From assembly GCF_030269605.1 (NCBI RefSeq), contig NZ_BSTQ01000014.1, forward strand, positions 1 through 64,000: a DNA stretch of 64,000 nucleotides. The letters are read 5' to 3'. Numbering within the stretch: the first letter of the stretch is position 1; every line of letters begins with the position of its first letter. The DNA is from Lentzea sp. NBRC 105346. Lineage in GTDB: Bacteria > Actinomycetota > Actinomycetes > Mycobacteriales > Pseudonocardiaceae. The translations under genes were made by a program, and so were the position numbers. This document shows positions 1 through 8,351 of the stretch, piece after piece. The notes under the pieces were generated by a model. That model was not told the origin of the DNA and made no database searches. It saw only the letters and a list, made by a program, of their open reading frames with translations.

Positions 1-41
1 AAACAACGCAGGCCCAGCAAACCCAAGACAGCAAACAACAA

Positions 42-71
42 AACGGGCCGCCGCTCACGCGACGGCCCGTT
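42..71 (-). terminator. Intrinsic terminator after the two-component operon
   Basis: Nine-base arms (42-50 and 63-71, AACGGGCCG / CGGCCCGTT) enclose a 12-base loop. Read on the minus strand the hairpin is followed by a T-rich run (the complement of the A-rich stretch 29-43), which is the arrangement expected for rho-independent termination of the kinase gene ending at 130. Confidence 0.6.
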
Positions 72-99
72 AGGGAACTCACCCCTGGTTAAAACACCA

Positions 100-124
100 G
101 CGCTTGGAAAGCTCCCCCCATAGC
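100..124. repeat. Half copy of palindromic repeat family B
   Basis: These 25 bases match, base for base in inverted sense, one arm of the 53-bp palindrome at 27480-27532 (core GCGCTTGGAAAGCTCCC). Here the partner arm is missing and is replaced by unrelated sequence. It lies just downstream of the kinase stop codon. Confidence 0.7.
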
Positions 125-129
125 AACCC

Positions 130-1560
130 TCAGTGCGTGAGCACCGGCACGTGCTCGCCGAAGATCAGCGCCAGCTCGGCGTCCAGGTCGACGACGGGTT
201 CCGGCCGCGGTTCGGGTATGACGGCGTGCGTCGCGACGAACGACCCGTTGATGAACTGCCAGATCTCGTCGCCGGTCCGCTGCGGCGGCGCGACCACCCG
301 GCGTTGCTGCACGGGTTCACCGGTCGGAATCGTTGCCACGAAACGGATCCCGCGGAAGTCGGCGGTGTCGGCGGCCTCCAGCGTGCCCCGATGCCGGGAG
401 GCGATGCGGCGGGCGATGGCGAGGCCGAGGCCCGCGCCGCCCGCGTCGCGCGTGCGGGCGTCGTCGAGGCGGGTGAAGCGTTCGAAGACGCGTTCGCGGT
501 CCGGCTGCGCGATGCCCGGTCCGTCGTCGGTCACCTCCAGCACCGCGAGCGGACCACCGCGCAGCCGCACGGTCACCGTCGACGAGGCGTGGCGTTCGGC
601 GTTGTCCAGCAGGTTGCCGAGCAGCCGCGACAACTGTGCGCGGCGGCCGGCGACGTGCACCGGGCGTGCCTCGACATCCGCGATGAGCTCCACATCGGAC
701 ACCCGCCGGCGCAGGATCTCGCGCTGCACCACGGCGGTCAGGTCGACGGCGTCCTGTTTCTCGGTCGCGTCGGCGTCGAGCCGGGCCAGCAGCAACAGGT
801 CCGTGGTCAGCTCCTGCAGCCGTTCGGTGTCCTCCAGCGCGTTGCCGACGACGGTCGGCCAGTCCGCGAGCTGCGGGTGCGACACCGCGATCTCCAGCTC
901 GGCGCGCAACGCCGCCAGCGGGCTGCGCAGCTCGTGCGACGCGTCCGCGACGAACCGGCGGGTGTCCTCGACCGCTTTGTGAACCCGGTCGAGCGTCTCG
1001 TTCATGGTGGTGGCCAGCCGCGTGATCTCGTTGTCACCGCTGGGAACCCGGATGCGGCGCGTCAGGTTCTGCTCGTTGATGTCGGCCATCTCGCCGCGCA
1101 TCTCCTCGACCGGTGCGAGCACGCGGACCGCCGCCGCCCACGTCATGAAGCCGACCAGCGTCGTGACCGACAGGGCGATGCCCGCGACGAGCAGGATCGA
1201 GCCGTTCAGGGTCTGCTGCGCCCGCTCGACACCAGGGCGGGCGTTTGTGAGCCGTGGCCGGCCGTGCACCTCGTACGTGACGTTCTCCGGGGAGGAGAAC
1301 GGCCAGGCCGACAGTGCGGGCCGGACTTCGCCGGTCTCGTAGCCGATGAAGCTGATGCTGTGATTCGGCGTGAACCTCTTGCCGTCCTCGACCTCCGTGC
1401 AGCCGTCGACCGTGCACACGTAGGAGATCCGCGACTCGTCGATGCTCCGGCGCTCGGCCTGGTCCCGCAACGAGATCGCGACAAGCACGGTCGCGCAGCC
1501 CAGCAGCAGTGCCGTCACGAGCGTCGCCCACGCGGTCACCTTGAACTGCAACGACCTCAT
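130..1560 (-). CDS. Sensor histidine kinase with unusual C-terminal tail
   Basis: Two-component membrane sensor of 476 residues, partner of the response regulator just upstream. Two membrane segments (about residues 10-32 and 121-148) enclose a short extracytoplasmic sensor. A HAMP-like linker follows, then the H-box DASHELRSPLAAL with phospho-acceptor His209, N-box GNLLDNAERHA and G-boxes DDGPGIA and GAGLGLAIA. The ATG at 1558-1560 overlaps the regulator's stop as ATGA; longer reading frames upstream are only the regulator in another frame. After the ATPase domain a tail of about 60 residues, rich in Pro and acidic residues, is not part of the usual kinase architecture. The stimulus cannot be told from the sequence. 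Confidence 0.93.
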   Translation of the reverse strand: MRSLQFKVTAWATLVTALLLGCATVLVAISLRDQAERRSIDESRISYVCTVDGCTEVEDGKRFTPNHSISFIGYETGEVRPALSAWPFSSPENVTYEVHGRPRLTNARPGVERAQQTLNGSILLVAGIALSVTTLVGFMTWAAAVRVLAPVEEMRGEMADINEQNLTRRIRVPSGDNEITRLATTMNETLDRVHKAVEDTRRFVADASHELRSPLAALRAELEIAVSHPQLADWPTVVGNALEDTERLQELTTDLLLLARLDADATEKQDAVDLTAVVQREILRRRVSDVELIADVEARPVHVAGRRAQLSRLLGNLLDNAERHASSTVTVRLRGGPLAVLEVTDDGPGIAQPDRERVFERFTRLDDARTRDAGGAGLGLAIARRIASRHRGTLEAADTADFRGIRFVATIPTGEPVQQRRVVAPPQRTGDEIWQFINGSFVATHAVIPEPRPEPVVDLDAELALIFGEHVPVLTH

Positions 1561-2228
1561 CGGTCCACCAACCGGTAGCCGACGCCGCGGACCGTGGTGA
1601 TCGACCGCCGCTCGAACGGCGTGTCGATCTTGCGGCGCAGCGCGCTGATGTAGACCTCGACGAGGTTCGGGTCCGGGTCCTGCGCGGCGTCCCAGACCCC
1701 GTCGATGATCTCGTTCTTCGTCACGACCTCGTTCGTGTGCCGCAACAGGAAGGTGAGCACGGCGAACTCCTTCGCCTTCAGGTCGATCGCGGTGGTGCCC
1801 CGGCGGCACTCCCGGCTGACCGGGTCCACCACGAGGTCGCCCGCCCTCAGCAGGACGGGCTGACTCGTTCGGCTGCGCCGGGCCAGCGCGCGCAGCCGGG
1901 CCACGAGGACGACGTAGGAGAACGGCTTGGTCAGGTAGTCGTCCGCGCCGGTGTCCAGCCCTTCGGCCTCGTCGAACTCGCCGTCCTTCGCGGTGAGCAT
2001 CAGGATCGGTGTCCACACGCCGGCCTCCCGCAGCTCACGGCACACGTGGTAGCCGTTGAGACCGGGCAGCATGATGTCCAGGACGATCACGTCGTACGGG
2101 TGCTCGCGCGCACGCCAGAGCCCGTCCGTGCCGGTCCGCTCCACGTCGACCGCGAACCCCTCCGCGGTCAGCCCGCGCACCAGCAGGTCCGCGAGGCGGC
2201 GGTCGTCCTCCACCACGAGCACACGCAT
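1557..2228 (-). CDS. OmpR/PhoB-family response regulator
   Basis: 223 residues. The receiver domain (about 1-115) carries the acidic pocket EDD near the N-terminus, phospho-acceptor Asp51 (VIVLDIMLPG), the conserved Thr (MLTAKD) and Lys (DYLTKPF). The C-terminal winged-helix domain (about 125-223) ends in the typical TVRGVGYRLVD wing. It is translationally coupled to the kinase gene by an ATGA overlap. TTCAG direct repeats upstream at 2275-2300 may be its own operator. Confidence 0.95.
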   Translation of the reverse strand: MRVLVVEDDRRLADLLVRGLTAEGFAVDVERTGTDGLWRAREHPYDVIVLDIMLPGLNGYHVCRELREAGVWTPILMLTAKDGEFDEAEGLDTGADDYLTKPFSYVVLVARLRALARRSRTSQPVLLRAGDLVVDPVSRECRRGTTAIDLKAKEFAVLTFLLRHTNEVVTKNEIIDGVWDAAQDPDPNLVEVYISALRRKIDTPFERRSITTVRGVGYRLVDR

Positions 2229-2274
2229 GTACAGCAGAGTGCCGTATTCGCCATGATCGAGTCCTGAAATCCGT

Positions 2275-2300
2275 TTCAGGAACGTTCAGCGTCACTTCAG
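2275..2300. promoter_or_regulatory. Candidate response-regulator box (three TTCAG repeats)
   Basis: TTCAG occurs at 2275-2279, 2285-2289 and 2296-2300, a phasing of 10 and 11 bases on one DNA face, as OmpR-family dimers usually bind. It lies 47-72 bases upstream of the regulator start at 2228. That it is the regulator's own site is inference. Confidence 0.4.
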
Positions 2301-2428
2301 GTACGGGCTGCCAAGCTTCCGGCCGTGGATGGGGGATCCACGACCGGGGGAAAGAGAGTGCCGGCGCCTGCTTGGGGGAGAGGCGCCGGCGCCCTCTCCG
2401 CCGAGGCCTCCGCAAAGATCAAAGTGGC

Positions 2429-2464
2429 TTGACCCGCCACGTGCCGTGCTCACAGACTGTCGCG
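2429..2464 (+). promoter_or_regulatory. Putative leaderless promoter of the TIR unit
   Basis: TTGACC (2429-2434) and CAGACT (2453-2458) are separated by 18 bases. The predicted transcription start falls about seven bases later, on the GTG at 2465. No Shine-Dalgarno sequence precedes that GTG, which agrees with a leaderless mRNA. Prediction only. Confidence 0.35.
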
Positions 2465-2917
2465 GTGTCGCCGACAGAGGACGAACTCGACAAGGACCAG
2501 CTCGACCAGCTGCACGCCGCCACGTTGAAGGCCTCGGACGCGTGCTTCGAGATGAAGAAGCTGTGTGCGACGGTCCTGGTGCCCACGGGGACGCTGGTCG
2601 CTCTGCTCAGCGACCGGATCCTGAACGCGGCGGTGTTCGTGGCCGCGATCGCGGTGGTCATCACTTTCTGGATGGCCGATTCGGTCGCGTACTACTACCA
2701 GCGCAGACTGCGCAACGTCATGGACACCATCTGGTCGCGGCGGGCACAGCGGTGCAACGACTACCCGCACGTCCCGGCCGCGAAGCACATTCGTCCGCTG
2801 CGCGCCCTGTTCAACGGGTCGATGTCCTACTACTTCGTGTTGCTGCTGGTCCTGGCGGTCGCCTTCGCGCTGTACGGCATGGGTGTGATCGCACCCGTCG
2901 GACGGATCAGCCCGTGA
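2465..2917 (+). CDS. Small membrane protein coupled to a TIR protein
   Basis: 150 residues from GTG 2465. A charged N-terminal stretch rich in Asp, Glu, Gln and Lys is followed by hydrophobic segments at about residues 33-49, 54-78 and 122-143, with a basic amphipathic region (YYYQRRLRNVMD) between the second and third. This looks like the two-TM helical-hairpin proteins (SLATT-like) that accompany nucleotide-signalling and TIR effectors, but I do not recognise a named family with certainty. The stop overlaps the start of the next gene (GTGA), so the two proteins are probably made together. A longer frame back to 2372 exists but has no typical start context. Confidence 0.7.
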   Translation: MSPTEDELDKDQLDQLHAATLKASDACFEMKKLCATVLVPTGTLVALLSDRILNAAVFVAAIAVVITFWMADSVAYYYQRRLRNVMDTIWSRRAQRCNDYPHVPAAKHIRPLRALFNGSMSYYFVLLLVLAVAFALYGMGVIAPVGRISP

Positions 2918-3321
2918 AGGTCTTCGTCAGCTACATCCGGCGCGAGAACCCGATGGACCGGCTGAAATGGGTCGCGGAGATCGCCGCGAGCCTCGGCAGC
3001 CCGCATGTGGACGACCTGGTGGACCACCGGGGCGCGGACAGGCACTCGAACGTTGTCGCGGCGCTGCGGACCGCTGACGCCTTCGTCGCGGTCGTTACCC
3101 CGAGCTATCCGGCAACGGTGTGGACGTCATGGGAGTTCGGCGTCGCGAAAGCGCGAGGTATACCGCGGTTCGCGCTGCTGCCCGACGGCGAGCTCGTGGC
3201 ATCCGGCACGTCGCGCTGGCCGTGGACGGAGGCCGAAGAGGCGGCGATGCTCGGGTCGGCGGACGTGACCGAGCCGCCACTCCCCAACCTCTGTGGAAAC
3301 GCACCTGCGGGCGTTGGCTAG
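2914..3321 (+). CDS. TIR-domain protein, candidate NADase effector
   Basis: 135 residues, essentially one TIR domain. The N-terminus KVFVSYIRRENP is the box-1 beta strand. The middle (DAFVAVVTPSYPATVWTSWEF) has the S-x-x-W-x-x-x-E arrangement in which the Glu (Glu74 here) is the catalytic residue of TIR NAD hydrolases. The GTG start at 2914 overlaps the stop of the membrane-protein gene by four bases. The C-terminal 20 residues look degenerate but the domain is of normal length. Bacterial TIR proteins often act in phage defence or NAD signalling; that role here is inferred from the domain and the partner. Confidence 0.8.
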   Translation: MKVFVSYIRRENPMDRLKWVAEIAASLGSPHVDDLVDHRGADRHSNVVAALRTADAFVAVVTPSYPATVWTSWEFGVAKARGIPRFALLPDGELVASGTSRWPWTEAEEAAMLGSADVTEPPLPNLCGNAPAGVG

Positions 3322-3364
3322 CCTTGACCGCAACACCAGCTATGAACTAAGAGGAGCCACCACC

Positions 3365-5137
3365 GTGTTGCGCACGCACGAGGCCGGGTCACTCCGGGCC
3401 GAGCACGCCGGGCAGTCCGTCACCCTGACCGGGTGGGTCGCTCGCCGGCGTGATCACGGCGGTGTCATCTTCATCGACCTCCGCGATGCCTCCGGCGTGG
3501 CCCAGGTCGTGTTCCGCGAGGGCGAGATGGCCGAACGGGCGCACAAGCTGCGCTCCGAGTTCGTCATCAAGGTCGTCGGTGACGTGAGCAAGCGGCCCGA
3601 GGGCAGCGAGAACCCGGACCTCGCCACCGGCGCGATCGAGGTCTACGCGACCGAGCTCGAGGTGCTCAACGAGGCGGCGCCGCTGCCGTTCCAGGTCGAG
3701 GGCGACCTCGAGGTCGGCGAGGAGGCCCGCCTCAAGCACCGCTACCTGGACCTGCGCCGCAGCGGCCCGGCGAAGGCCATCCGGCTGCGCAGCGAGGTCA
3801 GCCGGATCACCCGCGAGGTGCTGCACGGCGAGAAGTTCGTCGAGGTCGAGACGCCGACGCTGACGCGGAGCACGCCTGAGGGCGCGCGCGACTTCCTGGT
3901 GCCGGCCCGCCTGCGGCCCGGTTCCTGGTACGCGCTGCCGCAGTCGCCGCAGCTGTTCAAGCAGCTGCTCATGGTCGGTGGCCTGGAGCGGTACTACCAG
4001 ATCGCCCGCTGCTACCGCGACGAGGACTTCCGCGCCGACCGGCAGCCCGAGTTCACCCAGCTCGACATCGAGATGAGCTTCGTCGAGCAGGACGACGTCA
4101 TCGCGCTCACCGAGAAGATCCTCTCCACCATCTGGAAGGAGCTGGCGGACGTCGAGCTGCCGCTGCCCTTCCGTCGCATCTCGTACGCGGACGCGATGGC
4201 GAAGTACGGCTCGGACAAGCCGGACCTGCGCTTCGACCTCGAGCTCACCGAGCTGACCGAGTACTTCAAGGAGACGCCGTTCCGCGTCTTCCAGGCGCCG
4301 TACGTCGGCGCGGTCGTCATGCCCGGTGGCGCCTCGCAGCCGCGCCGCACGCTCGACGGCTGGCAGGAGTTCGCCAAGCAGCGCGGCCACAAGGGCCTGG
4401 CGTACGTGCTGGTCCAGGAGGACGGCACGCTCGGCGGACCGGTCGCCAAGAACCTCACCGACTCCGAGCGCGAGGACCTGGCGAAGGCCGTCGGCGCGAA
4501 CGCCGGTGACTGCATCTTCTTCGCCGCGGGCGACCCGCGGGACGCGCGGGCGCTGCTCGGCGCGGCCCGCGTCGAGATCGCGCACCGCGTCGGCCTGATC
4601 GACGAGAACGCCTGGGCGTTCGCGTGGGTCGTGGACTTCCCGATGTTCGAGTCGGTCGAGAAGCTCGAGGCCGGTGACGTCGCCGTCGGCGGCGGCAAGT
4701 GGACCGCGCTGCACCACGCGTTCACCTCGCCGACCCCGGAGTGGATCGACCGGTTCGAGGAGGACCCCGGCAACGCGCTGGCGTACGCCTACGACGTGAT
4801 CCTCAACGGCAACGAGCTGGGCGGTGGCTCGATTCGTATCCACCGCGCGGACGTGCAGCAGCGGGCGTTCAACGTGATGGGCATCGGCGCCGAGGAGGCG
4901 CAGGAGAAGTTCGGCTTCCTGCTCGACGCGTTCAAGTACGGCGCCCCGCCGCACGGCGGCATCGCGCTCGGCTGGGACCGCCTCTGCATGCTGCTCGCCG
5001 GCGTGGACTCGATCCGCGAGGTCATCGCGTTCCCGAAGAGCGGCGGCGGCTTCGACCCGCTGACCGCGGCCCCGGCGCCGATCACCGCGCAGCAGCGCAA
5101 GGAAGCCGGCGTCGACGCGAAGCCCGACCAGAAGTAA
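3365..5137 (+). CDS. aspS: Aspartyl-tRNA synthetase
   Basis: Cytoplasmic class II synthetase that charges tRNA with aspartate. 590 residues, the normal bacterial length: OB-fold anticodon-binding domain (VTLTGWVARRRDHGG), class II core with motif 2 (YRDEDFRADRQPEFTQLDIE), the bacterial GAD insertion, and motif 3 near the C-terminus (GIALGWDRLCML). The GTG at 3365 is chosen because AGGAG stands eight bases upstream at 3352 and the OB fold starts directly after it. The stop overlaps the next start (TAATG). Confidence 0.98.
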   Translation: MLRTHEAGSLRAEHAGQSVTLTGWVARRRDHGGVIFIDLRDASGVAQVVFREGEMAERAHKLRSEFVIKVVGDVSKRPEGSENPDLATGAIEVYATELEVLNEAAPLPFQVEGDLEVGEEARLKHRYLDLRRSGPAKAIRLRSEVSRITREVLHGEKFVEVETPTLTRSTPEGARDFLVPARLRPGSWYALPQSPQLFKQLLMVGGLERYYQIARCYRDEDFRADRQPEFTQLDIEMSFVEQDDVIALTEKILSTIWKELADVELPLPFRRISYADAMAKYGSDKPDLRFDLELTELTEYFKETPFRVFQAPYVGAVVMPGGASQPRRTLDGWQEFAKQRGHKGLAYVLVQEDGTLGGPVAKNLTDSEREDLAKAVGANAGDCIFFAAGDPRDARALLGAARVEIAHRVGLIDENAWAFAWVVDFPMFESVEKLEAGDVAVGGGKWTALHHAFTSPTPEWIDRFEEDPGNALAYAYDVILNGNELGGGSIRIHRADVQQRAFNVMGIGAEEAQEKFGFLLDAFKYGAPPHGGIALGWDRLCMLLAGVDSIREVIAFPKSGGGFDPLTAAPAPITAQQRKEAGVDAKPDQK

Positions 5138-6081
5138 TGCTGCGGCTGCGGGTCGCCTGTCCGGAGGGGCAGACGGACGCCGCGCTGCGGATCCTCCGGG
5201 ACCACGTGGGAGCGACGCACGTCGTGCTCCTGCGTGGTGCCGTGGTGGAGCCGCCCGGCGACCTGATCACGGCCGACATCGCGCGCGAGGCCGTCGACGA
5301 GATCCTCTGGCGGCTGTGCGAGCTGGACATCGACCACGAGGGCGGCATCACCCTCGAACAGATCGACACGTCGCTGTCCGACGCCGCCGACCGCGCCGAG
5401 GAGGCCGCGCCCGGTGACGGGTCCGACGCCATCGTGTGGGAGGAGCTGATCTCCCGCACCGGCGAGGAGTCCAAGCCGAGCTGGACCTTCCAGGCGTTTC
5501 TCACCATCGCGTGCCTGCTGGCCGCGGTCGGCGTCGCGACCGACTCACCGGTGACGATCGTCGGCGCCATGGTCGTCGGCCCGGAGTTCGGGCCGCTCGC
5601 CGCGATCGCGGTCGGGCTCGTCGCGCGGCGGTGGGAGCTGGTGAAACGGGCCGCGATCGCGTTGGGCATCGGCTTCCCGGTCGCCATGGTGATCACCGCG
5701 GTGCTCAGCAAGGTGGGCGACCTGACCGGCCTGTTCGACGCGGACACGTTGTTCACGAAGAACCACCAGGTCGACTTCGTCTACCAGGTCGGGATCTACT
5801 CGCTGATCGTCGCGCTGCTCGCCGGAGCGGCGGGCATGCTGTCGATGACGTCCGCGAAGTCCGCGGCACTGGTGGGCGTGTTCATCTCGGTCACCACGGT
5901 GCCCGCCGCCGGGTACGCGGCGCTCGCCGCCGTTCTCGGGAAGTGGGACAGGGCGGGCTACTCGCTGCTCCAGTTGCTCATCAACTTGATCGGTATTGTC
6001 GTCGCGGCCGCCCTGGTCCTGTTGATACGACGCCGCAAGACAACGGATGGTGTGACCACGCGTCCACTGTCCAGTGGGTGA
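5137..6081 (+). CDS. DUF389 multi-pass membrane protein
   Basis: 314 residues. The soluble N-terminal part (about 1-110) resembles the small alpha/beta domain of this family. About six membrane helices follow, with the typical motif SPVTIVGAMVVGPEFGPL. Members of DUF389 are widespread in actinobacteria and have no established biochemical function. The start overlaps the aspS stop, so the two are probably cotranscribed. Confidence 0.88.
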   Translation: MLRLRVACPEGQTDAALRILRDHVGATHVVLLRGAVVEPPGDLITADIAREAVDEILWRLCELDIDHEGGITLEQIDTSLSDAADRAEEAAPGDGSDAIVWEELISRTGEESKPSWTFQAFLTIACLLAAVGVATDSPVTIVGAMVVGPEFGPLAAIAVGLVARRWELVKRAAIALGIGFPVAMVITAVLSKVGDLTGLFDADTLFTKNHQVDFVYQVGIYSLIVALLAGAAGMLSMTSAKSAALVGVFISVTTVPAAGYAALAAVLGKWDRAGYSLLQLLINLIGIVVAAALVLLIRRRKTTDGVTTRPLSSG

Positions 6082-6192
6082 ACGTGCAAATCGAGATACG
6101 GAACGAGCCGTTATCAACAAGTGGTCGTGATCGCCGCCTCGGTTGGTTAGCGTCGGCGGGACTCACAAGCAAGGGGAGTAGGGTCGGAGGGG

Positions 6193-7380
6193 ATGAGCGT
6201 CGTGGAGATCACCGCTGGCTCCCCTGACGTCGACGGCACCGCTTCCCCCGAGGTCATCGAAGCGGTCGTCGCCGCCGAACAGGTGTTGAGCAGGCGGCTC
6301 GGAGCCCAGGTCCGGCTCGCCGATCCCGAGGAGCTCGGCGGAGCAGGACGTTCCGTCGTCATCCGCGTGAGAGTCGCGCAGTCACCGTTCTCGATGCCCC
6401 GCACGCTCGTGGTGAAGCGATATCCGCCCGCGACGCACGACCGCGACCCGTGGGCGCACGAGGCGGTCAGCCACCAGCTGCTCACCGCGCTGCCTGCGGA
6501 GGAACGGGCGACGCCCGAGCTGTACGCGCACGACGTCGGCTCGCGGCTCGTCGTGCTGGAGGACCTCGGTCGCGCGCCCCGGTTGTCGGAGAAGCTCAAC
6601 GGCACGGACGCCCGCGCCGCCGAACGCGGGCTGCTGTCGTGGGCGCACGCCATGGGCCGCCTGCACGCGACGACCGCCGGCCGTGACGCGGACTTCGACG
6701 CACTCATGCGCCGGGCGGGCGGCCAGTGCTGTCAGGACCCGGTCGCGTTCGACGTGCACGGCGCCATCGCCGGGCTGCCCGACCTGCTGGAGTCCGAGCT
6801 GGGCGTGAAGATCCCGTCGTCGGCGCTGGAGTTCGCGCAACAGGCGGCGAAGGCGTTCAGCACCTCGCGCCGCCGCGCGTTCAGCCCGTCCTCGTCGTGC
6901 CCGGACAACCAGCTCGTGACCAGCCGCGGCGTGCGGTTCGTCGACTTCGAGGGCGGCTGCGTCCGCGACATCGTGTTCGACGCGGCGTGCCTGCGGGTGC
7001 CGTTCCCGTCGTGCTGGTGCGCGTGGGGCCTGCCGCCGGGCATGTCCGAGGCGATGGTCGCCGCGTGGCGCGCCGAGGTCGGCTCGGTGTGGCCCGAGAT
7101 CGACGACGACGCGGTGCTGTTACCGCGTCTGCTCGAGGCGCAGCTGCTGTGGGTGTGGCTGGCGACGTGGCGGGTGCTGCCCAAGCTGGACGACCATCGT
7201 GACCTGGACGCTCCACCGAGGTCCGTCGTGCTCGCCGGCCGGTGGGTGCGGCTGAAGGCGGACGCGATCACGTTGGGCGAGAAGGCGGTTGTGGCGCACG
7301 CCGACTGTGTGATTGACGCACTGGTGGAGCGGTACGGTTCGGAGGTCCTCGAACTCCCGCTTTACCCAGCTTTCCGCTGA
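6193..7380 (+). CDS. Aminoglycoside-phosphotransferase-fold protein, catalytic Asp lost
   Basis: 395 residues from ATG 6193, preceded by GGAGGGG. The kinase-like small lobe is recognisable (LVVKRYPPA carrying the ATP-site Lys, then LVVLEDLG), followed by an all-helical lobe. Actinobacterial relatives usually read PGDTCPDN at the catalytic loop; here it reads PSSSCPDN, so the catalytic Asp is Ser. The metal-binding motif survives as VDFEGG. I infer a pseudokinase or an enzyme with altered chemistry. Palindromic repeat A follows the gene and may serve as its terminator. Confidence 0.8.
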   Translation: MSVVEITAGSPDVDGTASPEVIEAVVAAEQVLSRRLGAQVRLADPEELGGAGRSVVIRVRVAQSPFSMPRTLVVKRYPPATHDRDPWAHEAVSHQLLTALPAEERATPELYAHDVGSRLVVLEDLGRAPRLSEKLNGTDARAAERGLLSWAHAMGRLHATTAGRDADFDALMRRAGGQCCQDPVAFDVHGAIAGLPDLLESELGVKIPSSALEFAQQAAKAFSTSRRRAFSPSSSCPDNQLVTSRGVRFVDFEGGCVRDIVFDAACLRVPFPSCWCAWGLPPGMSEAMVAAWRAEVGSVWPEIDDDAVLLPRLLEAQLLWVWLATWRVLPKLDDHRDLDAPPRSVVLAGRWVRLKADAITLGEKAVVAHADCVIDALVERYGSEVLELPLYPAFR

Positions 7381-7392
7381 CGCAGCTCGGTG

Positions 7393-7449
7393 GTGCCGTT
7401 AAGGCCACCATCACTGCGTCCAGCGCAGCAAAGGTGGCCATAACGGCAC
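7393..7449. repeat. Palindromic repeat family A, copy 1
   Basis: Arms of 17 bases (7393-7409 and 7433-7449) match with one mismatch, beginning GTGCCGTTA and ending TAACGGCAC. An inner stem CTGCG/CGCAG lies in the loop. A second copy stands at 32599-32653. It probably acts as a terminator-like hairpin after the phosphotransferase-fold gene. Confidence 0.8.
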
Positions 7450-7556
7450 AGGCGGGTACGTTTCGCGGGTCTGCGAAGTTCCTGTTTACCCAGCATTTCG
7501 CTGAACCGTTCCCGTGTGGCCATTCGTGGATCACCGGGAAACCCGATGCTGGGCAC

Positions 7557-8351
7557 GTGTTGGTGCTACTCGGAGATTCGACGGCGGTCGGCATCGGTGA
7601 CCCGGTCCCCGGTGGCTGGCGCGGCTTCGGCCCGCTGCTGGCCGACGCCTTCGGCGGGGACTACCGCAACCTGGCGTTGTCCGGAGCCCGCATCGCGGAT
7701 CTGCGGCGTTCACAGTTGCCCACAGCCCTGGAGCTGCGCCCCAAGGCGGCCGTCGTGATCGCGGGGGTGAACGACACGCTGCGGTCGGACTTCTCCCCGG
7801 CGCAGCTGCATTCCGACCTCGACCACATCGTGGGGTCACTGTCGTCGTCGGGCGCGTCCGTAGTCACCGTGCGGTTCCACGACCAGGGCCGCGTGTTCAA
7901 GCTGCCAGGCCGGCTGCGCCGCGTGCTCGGTGAGCGCATCGCGGCGTTGAACTCGGTGATCGACGTCGTCGTCGCCCGGCACGGCGCGCGGTGCGTGGAC
8001 CTGCACCTTCTGCCTGGGGCGTATGAACTTCCGACGTGGGCGGTCGACCGTCTGCACCCGTCCGAACGCGGACATCGCATGCTGGCCAGGGCATTCGCCG
8101 CCGAGCTGCGCGCCGTCGGGCACACCGTGCGGCCCGTGTCGCTGGAGTGCGGCGGCGGCCGTGAACTGACCGTCGCGCACCACATCGCGTGGCTGCTCGT
8201 GAAGGGGGTGCCGTGGCTGTGGCGTCGTGGCCGCGACCTGCTGCCTCTACTGTGGAGCCATGACATTCCGGGAGAGGCACGTACGGCCGTTACCGGTGGC
8301 AGTGGCGGCGCGGTGGCAGGTGAAGCGCTACGAGCTGACACTGGACGGTGA
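7557..8351 (+). CDS. SGNH/GDSL hydrolase
   Basis: Esterase or lipase of the SGNH family, 264 residues if GTG 7557 is used. Block I is LVLLGDSTAVG with nucleophile Ser8, block III carries GVND, and block V is DRLHPSE with Asp164 and His167. An ATG at 7434 in frame would add 41 residues that cross repeat A and match nothing, so I prefer the GTG, although it lacks a strong ribosome-binding site. No signal peptide, hence probably intracellular. The last about 30 codons overlap the next gene in another frame. Confidence 0.85.
   Translation: MLVLLGDSTAVGIGDPVPGGWRGFGPLLADAFGGDYRNLALSGARIADLRRSQLPTALELRPKAAVVIAGVNDTLRSDFSPAQLHSDLDHIVGSLSSSGASVVTVRFHDQGRVFKLPGRLRRVLGERIAALNSVIDVVVARHGARCVDLHLLPGAYELPTWAVDRLHPSERGHRMLARAFAAELRAVGHTVRPVSLECGGGRELTVAHHIAWLLVKGVPWLWRRGRDLLPLLWSHDIPGEARTAVTGGSGGAVAGEALRADTGR

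Noticed and set aside
1561..2016. N-terminal extension of the first kinase by about 150 residues
   Set aside because: This stretch is the response-regulator gene read in another frame; its composition is Arg/Gly-rich and the ATGA junction fixes the kinase start at 1560.
2329..2913. N-terminal extension of the TIR protein
   Set aside because: It overlaps the membrane-protein gene in another frame and has no domain; the GTGA junction at 2914 is the better start.
7434..7556. Longer SGNH hydrolase start at ATG 7434
   Set aside because: The added residues are translated from repeat A and have no family similarity.
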